Source of the DNA: Rhodovulum sp. MB263
Lineage (GTDB): Bacteria; Pseudomonadota; Alphaproteobacteria; Rhodobacterales; Rhodobacteraceae
Assembly (NCBI RefSeq): GCF_002073975.1
Contig: NZ_CP020384.1
Location: forward strand, 1,922,001 to 1,986,000
Direction of reading: 5' to 3'
DNA: 64,000 nt
In this document: piece after piece, positions 1 through 8,928 of the stretch
Layout: the number at the start of each line of letters is the position of its first letter
Position numbering within the stretch: position 1 is the stretch's first letter
Program-made: the position numbers and the translations under genes
The notes under the pieces: generated by a model
Database searches by the model: none
Told to the model about the DNA's origin: nothing
Seen by the model: only the letters and a program-made list of their open reading frames with translations

Positions 1-516
1 ATCGCGGCGGTGGTAGGGCTTCTGGTGGTGCCGCTGCAACTGGCGCTGGTGCCGCTTCTGCGGCTGCATGAGACGGTGGGGATCGGCCAGAGCTTCATGG
101 GTATCTGGTTCGCCCATACCGGTTTCGGCCTGCCGCTGGCCGTCTATCTGCTGCGCAACTACATGGCCGGGCTGCCGCGCGACATCATCGAAAGCGCCAA
201 GGTCGACGGCGCCACCGATTTCCAGGTCTTCACCCGGATCGTGCTGCCGCTGAGCTTTCCGGCCCTGGCGAGCTTCGCCATCTTCCAGTTCCTCTGGACC
301 TGGAACGACCTTCTGGTCGCCAAGGTCTTCTTGCCCGCGGCCTCGGAGACCAAGGTGATGACGGTCAAGATCGCCGACGATCTTCTGGGCTCGCGCGGGG
401 GGGACTGGGGCATCCTGGCGGCGGCGGCCTTCATCTCGATGGCGGTGCCGCTGGCTGTGTTCTTCGCGCTGCAACGGTATCTTGTGCGCGGCCTGCTGGC
501 CGGGTCGGTGAAATGA
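1..516 (+). CDS. aglG: Alpha-glucoside ABC transporter permease, C-terminal part (AglG-like)
   Basis: Inner-membrane permease subunit of a carbohydrate ABC importer. Its 5' end lies outside the window, so only about 171 C-terminal residues are seen. They hold hydrophobic segments and the cytoplasmic EAA loop (RDIIESAKVDGATDFQVFTR), which docks on the ATPase. The stop at 514-516 is followed 10 bases later by the alpha-glucosidase gene, with that gene's Shine-Dalgarno overlapping the stop. The family is clear (MalG-type). The AglG name rests on the neighbouring aglA and aglK and matches the known agl operon order of alphaproteobacteria. Confidence 0.85.
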   Translation: MAAVVGLLVVPLQLALVPLLRLHETVGIGQSFMGIWFAHTGFGLPLAVYLLRNYMAGLPRDIIESAKVDGATDFQVFTRIVLPLSFPALASFAIFQFLWTWNDLLVAKVFLPAASETKVMTVKIADDLLGSRGGDWGILAAAAFISMAVPLAVFFALQRYLVRGLLAGSVK

Positions 517-526
517 GGAGGCAGCC

Positions 527-2161
527 TTGGCCCTGAACGACGATCCCGACTGGTGGCGCGGCGCGGTGATCTACCAGATCTACCCGCGCAGCTTCCAGGA
601 TTCGAATGGCGACGGTGTGGGCGACCTTTCGGGCATCATCCGGCGGCTGCCGCATGTCGCCTCGCTGGGAGTAGACGCGATCTGGATCTCGCCCTTCTTC
701 CCCTCGCCGATGAAGGATTTCGGCTATGACATCTCGGAATATTGCGATGTCGATCCGATGTTCGGCAGCCTTGCCGATTTCGACGCGCTGGTCGCGGCCG
801 CGCATGGGTTGGGGCTCAGGGTGATGATCGATCTGGTGCTGTCGCATTCCTCGGACCGCCATCCCTGGTTCATCGAAAGCCGCTCGAGCCGCGACAATCC
901 GAGGGCCGAGTGGTATGTCTGGTCGGACCCGAGGCCCGATGGCACGCCGCCCAATAACTGGCTGTCGATCTTCGGCGGGCCCGCCTGGGCCTGGGATGCG
1001 GGGCGCGAGCAGTATTACCTGCATAATTTCCTGGCCTCGCAGCCCGACCTGAACCTGCATTGCGAGGCGGTGCAGCAGGCCATCTTCGAGACCGCGCGTT
1101 TCTGGCTCGACCGCGGCGTCGATGGATTTCGCCTCGACACCATCAATTTCTACTTCTGTGACAAGGAGTTCCGCTCCAACCCTGCGCTGCCGCCCGAAGA
1201 GCGGAATGACAATATCGCGCCCCGGGTGAACCCCTATAATCACCAGCTTCACATCTATGACAAGAATCAGCCGGAAAATATTGAATTCCTGACGAAATTC
1301 AGATCCGTTCTCGACGACTACTCGGCCGTGGCACTGGGCGAGGTGGGCGATGCGCAAAGCGATCTGGAAATCCTCGGCCAATACACCTCGGGCGGAGACA
1401 AGGTGCAGATGTGCTATGCCTTCGATTTCCTCGGCAGTGCGCCCCTGACCGCCGCGCGCATCGCGCAGGTCTATGAGCGGCTCGACCGGGTCGCGGCCGA
1501 GGGCTGGGTCTGCTGGGCGCTCTCGAACCATGACGTCGTCCGCCACCCGACCCGCTGGACCCTCTCGCCCGCCGCACAACGCGCCTTTCTGACCTTGATG
1601 ATCTGCCTGCGCGGCTCGGTCTGTCTGTATCAGGGCGAGGAGCTTGGCCTGCCCGAGGCCGATGTGCCCTTCGAGGCGCTGCAGGACCCTTACGGCATCG
1701 CCTTCTGGCCCGAATTCAAGGGGCGCGACGGCTGCCGCACGCCGATGGTCTGGGCGGCCGAGGAACTTCATGCCGGGTTTTCGGCCGCGCCGCGTACCTG
1801 GCTGCCGATCCCCGAGACCCATATCGGGCTGGCCGTGGCGGCGCAGGAGCACGCGCCCGAGGCGCCGATCCACCATTACCGCCGCGCCATCGCGTTTCGC
1901 CATGCCAATCCGGTGCTGGCGCGGGGCGCGATGGACACGGTGCGCGCCGAGGGCCATGTGCTGTCCTTCCGGCGCTATGACGCGACGGCCGAGATGTTCG
2001 TCGCGATCAATCTGGGCGAGATGCCGGCCGCGCTGGTCCCGCCCGAGGGCAACTGGCAGCCTCTGGGCGCCGAGATCAACGCGGCCCGGCCGGGGGCGGA
2101 CGGGCTGGTGCATCTGGGGCCCTGGCAGCCCTCGCTGATGCTGCGACGGGAGGGGGCGTGA
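527..2161 (+). CDS. aglA: Alpha-glucosidase, GH13 family
   Basis: Cytoplasmic retaining exo-alpha-glucosidase that hydrolyses imported alpha-glucosides such as maltose, trehalose or sucrose. It has 544 residues, normal for the family, and no signal peptide. The GH13 conserved regions are intact: nucleophile Asp204 in GVDGFRLD, acid/base Glu272 in ALGEVGD, and the third acidic residue Asp336 in SNHDVVRH. The start is TTG at 527, supported by GAGGAGG at 515-521. It lies between the permease and the ATPase and overlaps the ATPase gene by one to four bases, so the genes are probably translationally coupled. Exact substrate preference cannot be read from the sequence. Confidence 0.92.
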   Translation: MALNDDPDWWRGAVIYQIYPRSFQDSNGDGVGDLSGIIRRLPHVASLGVDAIWISPFFPSPMKDFGYDISEYCDVDPMFGSLADFDALVAAAHGLGLRVMIDLVLSHSSDRHPWFIESRSSRDNPRAEWYVWSDPRPDGTPPNNWLSIFGGPAWAWDAGREQYYLHNFLASQPDLNLHCEAVQQAIFETARFWLDRGVDGFRLDTINFYFCDKEFRSNPALPPEERNDNIAPRVNPYNHQLHIYDKNQPENIEFLTKFRSVLDDYSAVALGEVGDAQSDLEILGQYTSGGDKVQMCYAFDFLGSAPLTAARIAQVYERLDRVAAEGWVCWALSNHDVVRHPTRWTLSPAAQRAFLTLMICLRGSVCLYQGEELGLPEADVPFEALQDPYGIAFWPEFKGRDGCRTPMVWAAEELHAGFSAAPRTWLPIPETHIGLAVAAQEHAPEAPIHHYRRAIAFRHANPVLARGAMDTVRAEGHVLSFRRYDATAEMFVAINLGEMPAALVPPEGNWQPLGAEINAARPGADGLVHLGPWQPSLMLRREGA

Positions 2162-3255
2162 TGGCGGGTCTGACACTCAGCGGCGTGGGCAAGAGCTATG
2201 GCGCGGTCGAGGTGCTGAAGGGGATCGATCTGGAGATCGAGACCGGCGAGCTGGTGGTCTTCGTCGGGCCCTCGGGCTGCGGCAAGTCCACGCTTCTGCG
2301 GATGATCGCGGGGCTCGAACGGATCACCGCGGGCACGCTGAGCATCGACGGGCTGCGCGTGAACGACGTGCCGCCCGCGCAGCGCGGCATCGCCATGGTG
2401 TTCCAGTCCTACGCGCTCTACCCGCATATGAGCGTGCGCGACAACATGGCCTTCGCGCTGAAGATCGCCGGGCGCTCGCGCGACGAGATCGAGGCCGCCG
2501 TGACCCGGGCCGCACGCACGCTTCAGCTCGAGCCCTATCTCGACCGGTTGCCAAAGGCGCTGTCGGGCGGGCAGCGCCAGCGCGTGGCCATCGGGCGCGC
2601 CATCGTGCGCGACCCCAAGGTCTATCTCTTCGACGAGCCGCTCTCGAATCTCGACGCGGCGCTGCGCGTGGCCACCCGGATCGAGATCGCCCAGCTGAAG
2701 GAGGCGATGCCCGACAGCACGATGATCTATGTCACCCATGACCAGGTCGAGGCGATGACGCTGGCCAGCCGCATCGTGGTGCTGGCCGACAAGGGGGTGG
2801 CCCAGGTCGGACCGCCGCTCGAGCTTTACGAGAAGCCGCGCTCGGAATTCGTGGCGCAGTTCATCGGCAGCCCGGCCATGAACCTGTTCGAGGGCGTCAT
2901 TTCAAGGACCGGCGAGACGACCCATCTGCAGCTGGCGGCGGGCGGCGGCACGATTGCCTCGCAGGTGCCGACCGGGTCCGGCGACGAGGGCCGCAAGGTC
3001 CGGGTCGGCATCCGCCCCGAGGACATGGAGCCGACCGAAGGTGACGACTACGCCTTCGAGGGCCGGGTCGAGATCCTCGAGGCCCTGGGCGAGGTCACCC
3101 AGCTTTATTTCGAGCGCAAGGCCCCCGAGGCCGATCCGGTAATCGCCAAGCTGTCCGGGGTCCATGCCGGGCTGCGCGGCAAGACCCTCAGGATGACCGC
3201 CGATCCGGGCCGGGTGCATCTCTTTGCCGGGGGCCAGTCGCTGCTCTGGCGATAG
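2161..3255 (+). CDS. aglK: Sugar ABC transporter ATPase (MalK/AglK type)
   Basis: ATPase subunit that powers the alpha-glucoside importer. It shows Walker A GPSGCGKST (Lys42), the signature LSGGQRQR at about 134-141, Walker B YLFDEP with Asp158-Glu159, and the switch histidine in VTHDQVEAMT. The C-terminal third is the regulatory TOBE-like domain of MalK proteins. At 364 residues it is full length. ATG at 2161 overlaps the last base of the upstream stop; GTG at 2158 is an alternative start. It is the last gene of the agl operon. Confidence 0.92.
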   Translation: MAGLTLSGVGKSYGAVEVLKGIDLEIETGELVVFVGPSGCGKSTLLRMIAGLERITAGTLSIDGLRVNDVPPAQRGIAMVFQSYALYPHMSVRDNMAFALKIAGRSRDEIEAAVTRAARTLQLEPYLDRLPKALSGGQRQRVAIGRAIVRDPKVYLFDEPLSNLDAALRVATRIEIAQLKEAMPDSTMIYVTHDQVEAMTLASRIVVLADKGVAQVGPPLELYEKPRSEFVAQFIGSPAMNLFEGVISRTGETTHLQLAAGGGTIASQVPTGSGDEGRKVRVGIRPEDMEPTEGDDYAFEGRVEILEALGEVTQLYFERKAPEADPVIAKLSGVHAGLRGKTLRMTADPGRVHLFAGGQSLLWR

Positions 3256-3381
3256 CCCGCCGGGGCGCGCGGGCGGCGCTTGACGGCGCGCGGGGCAGGG
3301 CCGAGAACAGGCGCGACAGGCCCGTCCGGGCGCCGACCGGTGCCGCGGGCGGGCCGCCCCATGAAGGAAGGATTTCCTCCG

Positions 3382-3936
3382 ATGCCGCGTATGATGGCCC
3401 GCCGGTCCCTGCTTGTCGCGCTTCCGCTGCTGATGCTTGGCGCCTGTGTCCAGACCGGGCCGATGGGCTCGATGGCGCCCGGCGTGATCGGCCCGGTGGC
3501 ACAGGGCAGTACCTGGGCGGGTGCGGTCGGCCGTGTCACCGGCGCGGACGGGCTGGTCGCGAACCCGATCTGGAACGCCGAATTCTCGGAACCGGGTTTC
3601 CGCTCCGATCTGGCGCAGTCGCTGACGCGCGCCGGGATCCTGACCCCCGGCGGAGCCTACCGGCTGAATGCCGATGTCCAGAGCGTGACCCAGCCCCAGA
3701 CCGGTACCAAAGTGCAGGTGGCGATGGTGGTGCATTACACCATCCAGGACGCGACCGGCCGGGCGGTCTTCGATCAGACCGTGACGACCTCTTACACCTC
3801 GCCGCTGGGGCAGGCGGTGCGCGGCGTCGACCGGCTGCGGATCGCCAGCGAAAACGCCGCCAAGGACAATATCGCGCTGTTGCTGCGCGCGCTTGGCGCA
3901 AGCGCCGAGGGCGCGCCGACCGGCGGGCCGTTCTAG
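3382..3936 (+). CDS. Putative lipoprotein of unknown function (paralog 1)
   Basis: A 184-residue predicted lipoprotein. The N-terminus has basic residues (RMMARRS), a hydrophobic stretch and a lipobox LMLGAC. I do not recognise a named family. The mature part is soluble and probably beta-rich. ATG at 3382 is preferred over ATG at 3361 because AAGGAAGG at 3364-3371 lies at a proper distance from it. The next locus encodes a paralog: both contain a Y-x-L block, a TQP motif, a VRYRLQD or VHYTIQD segment and a C-terminal (R)EN-A-x-(D/E)NIA stretch. The pair looks like a tandem duplication. Confidence 0.7.
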   Translation: MPRMMARRSLLVALPLLMLGACVQTGPMGSMAPGVIGPVAQGSTWAGAVGRVTGADGLVANPIWNAEFSEPGFRSDLAQSLTRAGILTPGGAYRLNADVQSVTQPQTGTKVQVAMVVHYTIQDATGRAVFDQTVTTSYTSPLGQAVRGVDRLRIASENAAKDNIALLLRALGASAEGAPTGGPF

Positions 3937-4036
3937 CCGGAGCGGTTGTGGCATCGCGTCGCCCTGCGGCCCGCAAAGGTCTGGCATGCTTCTCGGGACG
4001 CCGCCCGGCGCGGCCGCTGTGGGAGTCTGTGAGAGG

Positions 4037-4587
4037 ATGACCATGCCGATCCCCGCCAATTCGGAGCGCTCGCGCTTTGCGCGGTTCTGGCGGCCTGCGC
4101 CCATGGGGCGGACGAGACCGCGATGATCCCCGCCGCCATCGCGCCGCTGCCCGCAGGCAACCCTCATCGCAGCGTGATTTCCGGCATCGGGACTGCAGGC
4201 GGCAAGGATACCAATCCGGCGCTGGCCTCGCAGATTGCCGATGCCGATTTCAAGGCCGCGCTGCGCTGCGCGCTTCTGCTGTCGGGGGCCTATTCCGCCT
4301 CGGGGCGTTACGTGCTGAGGTCCGAGATCGAGGAGATCACCCAGCCGCTTTTCGGGTTCGACATGCAGGTCGGGCTGACGGTGCGCTACCGGTTGCAGGA
4401 CCGCGCCGGCAAGACCCGCTGGGAACGGCGCATCGTCACCCGCCATACCGCGCGGCTGGGCGAGGCCTTCCTCGGGACCGAGCGGCTGCGCTATGCCAAT
4501 GAGGGCGCGGCGCGCGAGAATATCGCGGCCTTCCTGCGCGAGCTTGGGGCCGAGGCCCTGGCCGAGGGGGACGCGGGCGTCTCGTAG
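4037..4587 (+). pseudogene. Paralogous lipoprotein gene with an apparent 1-base deletion
   Basis: From ATG 4123 this reads as a 154-residue protein without an export signal. Upstream in the same frame, 4060-4122 encodes FGALALCAVLAACAHGADET, a good lipoprotein signal and lipobox (LAAC), but that frame has no start codon and meets TGA at 4030. A start (ATGACCATG at 4037) with GAGAGG just upstream lies in the other frame and reads MTMPIPA. Adding one base near 4057-4060 joins the two into a 183-residue lipoprotein matching the length of the upstream paralog (184). So this is either a real frameshift or a sequencing error. The mature part is otherwise open to the stop. Confidence 0.65.
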
Positions 4588-4596
4588 CGGCCCCGA

Positions 4597-5997
4597 TCAG
4601 GCAAGGCCCGGCAGCCAGAGCACGATGCCCGGCACCGCGATCAGCACGGCGATGGTGATCGCATCGGCCACGAAGAAGGGCGCGACACCGCGAAACACGT
4701 CCTGCACGCTCAGATCGTCGCGCACGCCGGCCACCACGAAGCAGTTCAGCCCGATGGGCGGCGTGATCAGGCACAGTTCGGCCATCTTGACAACGAGGAT
4801 GCCGAACCAGATCGCGCACATCGGCCCCGACATGCCGAAGGCGCTGTCCGCGGCCGAGACATATTCGCCGCCGTTCAGCGCCATCACCGCCGGATAGACC
4901 ACGGGCAGGGTCAGCAGCAGCATGCCGATCGCGTCCATGAACATGCCCAGCACCGCATAGGCCAGCAGGATCATCACCAAGGTCAGCATCGGCGGGTGGT
5001 TTAGTCCGGCGATCCAGTCCGAGAAGGCGCCCGGCAGATCGGCGAAGCCCAGGAAGCGCACATAGATCAGCACGCCCCAGATGATGGTGAAGATCATGGC
5101 CGAGAGCTTGGCGGTCTCGAGCAGCGCGTCCTTGAATTGCGCCCAGCGCATCCCGTGCGCCAGAGCCATCAGGAAGACCACGAAGGCGCCGATGGCCCCG
5201 CCCTCGGTAGGGGTCCCCCAGGCATCGCCGCCGAAGGGGTTGTAGACGAAGAAGACGATGGTCCAGACCACGAAGAGGATCGGCAGCGCCCTGGGCAGGG
5301 CGCGAACCCTCTCGCCCCAGGTGAAGCCCCGGACAGCCGGGCCGAAGCGGGGCAGGGCCAGCGCCAGCGCCACGATCAGCAGCGCATAGATGCAGGCCGA
5401 GACCATGCCGGGCACGAAGCCCGCCAGCAGCAGCTTGCCCACATCCTGCTCGACGATGATGGCGTAGATCACCAGGATCGCCGAGGGCGGGATCAGGCTG
5501 GCCAGCGTGCCGCCCGCCGCCACGACGCCCGCGGCAAAGCGCTTGTCATAGCCGATCTTCAGCATCTCGGGGATGGCGATCCGGGCAAAGACCGCCGAGG
5601 TCGCGACCGAGGCACCCGAGACGGCGGCAAAGCCCGCCGTGGCAAAGACGGTCGAGACCGCAAGCCCGCCCGGCAGCCAGCCGAACCATTTCTTCGCCGC
5701 ATCGAAAAGCGCGCGGGTCAGTCCCGCATAATAGGCCAGATAACCGATCAGGATGAAGGTCGGAATGAGGCTGAGCGCCTGGCTTGCCACCTTCGAATGC
5801 GGCACCTGGCCCGCGGTCTTGACCGCGACCGTCAGCGCCCAGCCGAACGCGTCCGCGCCATAGCCCTTCTTCGACCAGAAGATCCAGATCAGCCCCAGAA
5901 GCCCTGCCAGCGCGGCGGCAAAGCCCACCCGCATGCCCAGCAGGACCGAGACGAACAGAAGCGCCGTGACCGCGAGGCCGATCCCGATCGGGTCCAT
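4597..5997 (-). CDS. dctM: TRAP transporter large permease (DctM family)
   Basis: Large, multi-spanning membrane subunit of a TRAP secondary transporter, which moves organic acids or related solutes with sodium or protons. Its 466 residues are hydrophobic almost throughout, with the repeated helical hairpins of the family and the motif SGASVATSAVFARIAIPEML. It is third in the operon after the binding protein and small permease; its start is 9 bases after the small-permease stop. Substrate unknown. The order P-Q-M on the minus strand is typical. Confidence 0.92.
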   Translation of the reverse strand: MDPIGIGLAVTALLFVSVLLGMRVGFAAALAGLLGLIWIFWSKKGYGADAFGWALTVAVKTAGQVPHSKVASQALSLIPTFILIGYLAYYAGLTRALFDAAKKWFGWLPGGLAVSTVFATAGFAAVSGASVATSAVFARIAIPEMLKIGYDKRFAAGVVAAGGTLASLIPPSAILVIYAIIVEQDVGKLLLAGFVPGMVSACIYALLIVALALALPRFGPAVRGFTWGERVRALPRALPILFVVWTIVFFVYNPFGGDAWGTPTEGGAIGAFVVFLMALAHGMRWAQFKDALLETAKLSAMIFTIIWGVLIYVRFLGFADLPGAFSDWIAGLNHPPMLTLVMILLAYAVLGMFMDAIGMLLLTLPVVYPAVMALNGGEYVSAADSAFGMSGPMCAIWFGILVVKMAELCLITPPIGLNCFVVAGVRDDLSVQDVFRGVAPFFVADAITIAVLIAVPGIVLWLPGLA

Positions 5998-6006
5998 GGC
6001 TTCCTC

Positions 6007-6639
6007 CTAATCGTCCGCGCCCGAGACATGGGTCGCCTCGGCCGCTGCCTGATCGGCCACGGACACCACCAGCGGCACCGCCACGGGGGCCGCCAGCCCC
6101 AGAACGAAGGCCCGGCCATAGCCCCAGAGCTGAAGCCCCAGCCGCAGGCACAGAACCGAGAAGGCGACCGGTGCCAGAAGCTTGGCGGGCCAGAGCGGCA
6201 GGTTGATGTCGATCGAGCTGTCCCGGCTGAACATCGGCGCGCCCCAGTCGAAGCTGCGCTGGAAATGGGCGAAACTGCCCCAGACCAGCAGCACCATGAC
6301 GACCAGCATGGCCAGCGTCGTCAGCGCCTCGGCCGCCCACAAGGCCCGGCCCGACAGCCGCGCCACCAGAATGTCCATCCGGATATGGCCCCCATCGCGC
6401 TGGGTATAGGCGATGCCCAGAAAGGCGATCAGCGGCATGCCCTGCTGGATCCAGTCGACAGAGCCGGGCAGCGGCTGGTTGAAGAGATGCCGCCCGCCGA
6501 CCGACACCACGGCCAGCAGCATCAGCACGAAGACCGTCAGCCCCGCCAGCAGCGCAAGCCGCCGCTCGAGCCGGTAAAGCCCGCGGTCGAGCCGCGAGAG
6601 TGGGCTGTCATCCTCCAGCACAGGGGCATGGATGGCCAT
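6007..6639 (-). CDS. dctQ: TRAP transporter small permease (DctQ family)
   Basis: Small membrane subunit of the TRAP transporter, 210 residues, with four predicted membrane helices (first near residues 30-55, LALLAGLTVFVLMLLAVVSV). It pairs with the large permease. The start ATG at 6639 is preceded on the minus strand by GGAGAGG (6643-6649). A longer in-frame reading exists but crosses the intergenic stem-loop and lacks a ribosome site. DctQ proteins are poorly conserved, so the call relies on topology and position between dctP and dctM. Confidence 0.88.
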   Translation of the reverse strand: MAIHAPVLEDDSPLSRLDRGLYRLERRLALLAGLTVFVLMLLAVVSVGGRHLFNQPLPGSVDWIQQGMPLIAFLGIAYTQRDGGHIRMDILVARLSGRALWAAEALTTLAMLVVMVLLVWGSFAHFQRSFDWGAPMFSRDSSIDINLPLWPAKLLAPVAFSVLCLRLGLQLWGYGRAFVLGLAAPVAVPLVVSVADQAAAEATHVSGADD

Positions 6640-6703
6640 GGGTCCTCTCCTCGCAGGGTCGGGTCTGTCGTCGCGCTCCGGACGGGGCGGCGGATCGACG
6701 GTG

Positions 6704-6733
6704 CCGGGCCGGGGCAGGAAGCGCCCGGCCCGG
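6704..6733 (-). other. Intra-operon stem-loop between dctP and dctQ
   Basis: CCGGGCC (6704-6710) pairs with GGCCCGG (6727-6733) around a 16-base loop that can pair further internally. It sits in the 119-base gap after the binding-protein gene. Such stem-loops often stabilise the upstream message, so that the binding protein is made in excess over the permeases. No U-tract follows, so it is not a clear terminator. Confidence 0.45.
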
Positions 6734-6758
6734 ACCTGTTTCCGGAAGGTCGGGGGGA

Positions 6759-7772
6759 CTACTGCCCGACCTGCCCGACTTGCCCGGTCACGGTCTCGTA
6801 AAGCTCCTGCGCGGGCAGGCCGCGGGCGCTCATCTCTTCGATCCAGGCCGCGGCCACGGGACCCGCTGCTGCCTCGCGGAACTCGGCCATGGCCTCGGGC
6901 GCGAAGGTGATCCGTTCGATCCCGCGCTCGTCGAGCGCAGGGCCCCAGCGCGCCATGGTCTCGCTGTTGTAATAATCGATGTAATGCGCCAGCGCCTCGT
7001 CGACCGAGCCCAGCAGCGCTGCGCGATGCTCTTCGGACAGTGCCGCCAGCGCGTCGCTGTTGACCACCACCGGGCAGTTCACCGTGCCAGGGTTGAGGTT
7101 CGTCGTCCACCATGTGCCGGTGTCGATGGTGCCGAAGGACATATGCGCATGGGGCGCGAAGGACACCGCCTTGACCACGCCGGAATCCAGCGCCTGGCGC
7201 ACTTCGGTCGCATCCATCGAGGTCGGCACCGCGCCGATGATCTCCATCGCCTCGCCGATCCCGCCGGTCGCGCGCACGGTCATGCCGTTGAAATCGGCAA
7301 GGCCCCGGGGCGGCTCGCCGACGCCCACGAAATTATATTGCGGCATCGGCGTAGGCATCAGGAGCGTCGCGTTCCAGCGCGCCAGATCGGCCTCGACCGC
7401 CGGATGGCGGTAGAGCGCCATCGACAGGTCGCGTTCCTGTTCCAGGCTGTCGACACCCAGGAAGGGCAGCTCCAGCACCGTCAGCGTCGGGTTCTTGTCG
7501 CGGTGATAGCCCGCGCAGATCTGGGCCATCTCGAAGGCGCCGATCTGGATCCCGTCGAGATTCTCGGTGCTTTTCGACAGCCCGCCATAGGAGAGAGACA
7601 GCGTGAATGCGCCGCCGGTCTTCTCGCTGACCAGTTCCGCAAGCTTCTCGACATTCTCGGTGAAGGCGCGCCGCTTGCCCCAGAGCGAGACATTCCAGGT
7701 CTCCGCCAGCGCCTCGCCTGCCAGACAGCAGCCGAACGCGCCCAGCGCCATGGCGCCGATCGCAGCTTTCAT
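6759..7772 (-). CDS. dctP: TRAP transporter substrate-binding protein (DctP family)
   Basis: Periplasmic binding protein of the TRAP system, 337 residues, with a cleavable signal peptide (MKAAIGAMALGAFGCCLAGE...ALA). The mature protein has the DctP fold landmarks, including the NGMTVRATGG segment that contains the arginine usually contacting a substrate carboxylate. ATG at 7772 was chosen because it opens the signal peptide and has GGGAGG upstream; a longer reading from 7871 has no export signal at its start. Ligand unknown. It is first in the operon and divergent from the SLAC1-like gene. Confidence 0.9.
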   Translation of the reverse strand: MKAAIGAMALGAFGCCLAGEALAETWNVSLWGKRRAFTENVEKLAELVSEKTGGAFTLSLSYGGLSKSTENLDGIQIGAFEMAQICAGYHRDKNPTLTVLELPFLGVDSLEQERDLSMALYRHPAVEADLARWNATLLMPTPMPQYNFVGVGEPPRGLADFNGMTVRATGGIGEAMEIIGAVPTSMDATEVRQALDSGVVKAVSFAPHAHMSFGTIDTGTWWTTNLNPGTVNCPVVVNSDALAALSEEHRAALLGSVDEALAHYIDYYNSETMARWGPALDERGIERITFAPEAMAEFREAAAGPVAAAWIEEMSARGLPAQELYETVTGQVGQVGQ

Positions 7773-7907
7773 CGGTGGATCCTCCCTGATCTCCCTTTTC
7801 GGTCGAGAGTAACCGGCCGCGCGCGTCGGTAAAGCAAAAACTGGCAGCGCTTGCCCGGAGCGGTCCGCCATGGCAGAGGGGACCGGTCAAGAAGGAGAGA
7901 CGCTCCG

Positions 7908-8885
7908 ATGTTCGCCCCGCGCCCAGGTTTCGGCAGCCAGACCCCGCCCGCGATCTTCCCGCCTGTCTTCGGCGCTCTCGGGCTCGGGCTTGCCTGGCGG
8001 CGCGCGGTCGATCCGTTCGGGGTATCGCCCGGTGCGGGCGATCTGATCCTTGGCGCCATCACCACGCTTTTCCTTTTTATGCTGGCATCTTATGGGCTGA
8101 AGCTCTGGCGACGCCCGAAGGTCCTCATCGAGGATTTCCGGGTCCTGCCGGGCCGCGCGGGGCTGTCGGCGGCGGTGCTGTCGGTCTATCTGCTGGCGGC
8201 GGCCCTGGTGCCGCTGGTCCCGGCGCTGGCCGCGCTCCTGCTCTGGGCGGGGCTTGCACTTCACACCGGGCTGGTTGGGCTGCTGCTGTGGCTTCTGGCC
8301 ACCGGCCCGGCCGAGCAACGCCGCGTGACGCCGGTCTGGCACCTGCATTTCGTGGGCTTCATCCTCGCCTGCCTGTCCGCCGTGCCGCTCGGTCATACCG
8401 GGCTGGCCACCCTCCTGCTTTACGCAACCACCGGCGCGGCGCTGGCGATCTGGGCGGCGAGCCTTGTCCAGATGCTGCGCCAGAGGCTGCCCGCGCCGCT
8501 GCGCCCGCTGCTGGCGATCCACCTGGCTCCGGCCTGCCTGATCGGCACCGTGGCCGTCTCGCTCGGGCTGATGCCGCTCGCGCTGGCCGCGGCTGTCGTC
8601 GCGGCGGTGCTGCTGGGGGCGCTGCTGATCTCGGCGCGCTGGCTGCTGGCCGCCGGGGCCTCGCCGCTCTGGGGGGCGCTGAGCTTTCCGATGGCGGCCT
8701 TCGCAAGCCTGATGCTCGTGCTTGCGACCGCGCTCGAGGGCTCGTCCCCGGGCGATCTTTTCCGCATCGCGGGCGGTGGCGCGCTGGTTGCGGCGACGCT
8801 GGCAATCCCGCCGATCCTCGTTTTCGTGATGCAGCTTTGGGCAAAAAACCGGCTCGCGGCGCAAACCAATGCCGCCCGGGCCTAA
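7908..8885 (+). CDS. SLAC1/TehA-like membrane transporter
   Basis: A 325-residue integral membrane protein with about ten predicted helices. It starts with the PPAIFPPVFGALGLGLAWR segment typical of the tellurite-resistance/dicarboxylate (TDT) or SLAC1 anion-channel family. Those proteins export or conduct anions such as C4-dicarboxylates, sulfite or chloride; which applies here is not visible. ATG at 7908 follows AAGGAGAG. The CooA-like regulator gene begins 43 bases downstream on the same strand, so readthrough is possible. Confidence 0.72.
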   Translation: MFAPRPGFGSQTPPAIFPPVFGALGLGLAWRRAVDPFGVSPGAGDLILGAITTLFLFMLASYGLKLWRRPKVLIEDFRVLPGRAGLSAAVLSVYLLAAALVPLVPALAALLLWAGLALHTGLVGLLLWLLATGPAEQRRVTPVWHLHFVGFILACLSAVPLGHTGLATLLLYATTGAALAIWAASLVQMLRQRLPAPLRPLLAIHLAPACLIGTVAVSLGLMPLALAAAVVAAVLLGALLISARWLLAAGASPLWGALSFPMAAFASLMLVLATALEGSSPGDLFRIAGGGALVAATLAIPPILVFVMQLWAKNRLAAQTNAARA

Positions 8886-8928
8886 GCGGCTCTGGCCTTG
8901 GGCGGCCGACGCGCGCTAGGCTGGGATC

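Noticed and set aside
431-2176. 581-residue open frame antisense to the alpha-glucosidase gene
   Set aside because: Arg/Pro/Gly/His-rich composition typical of the opposite strand of GC-rich genes; no motifs; the sense strand carries an intact GH13 enzyme.
8886-8928. Sigma-54 (-24/-12) promoter in front of the cooA-like gene
   Set aside because: I looked for TGGC-N8-TTGC spacing because NifA drives cooA in R. capsulatus, but no convincing match is present in this 43-base gap.
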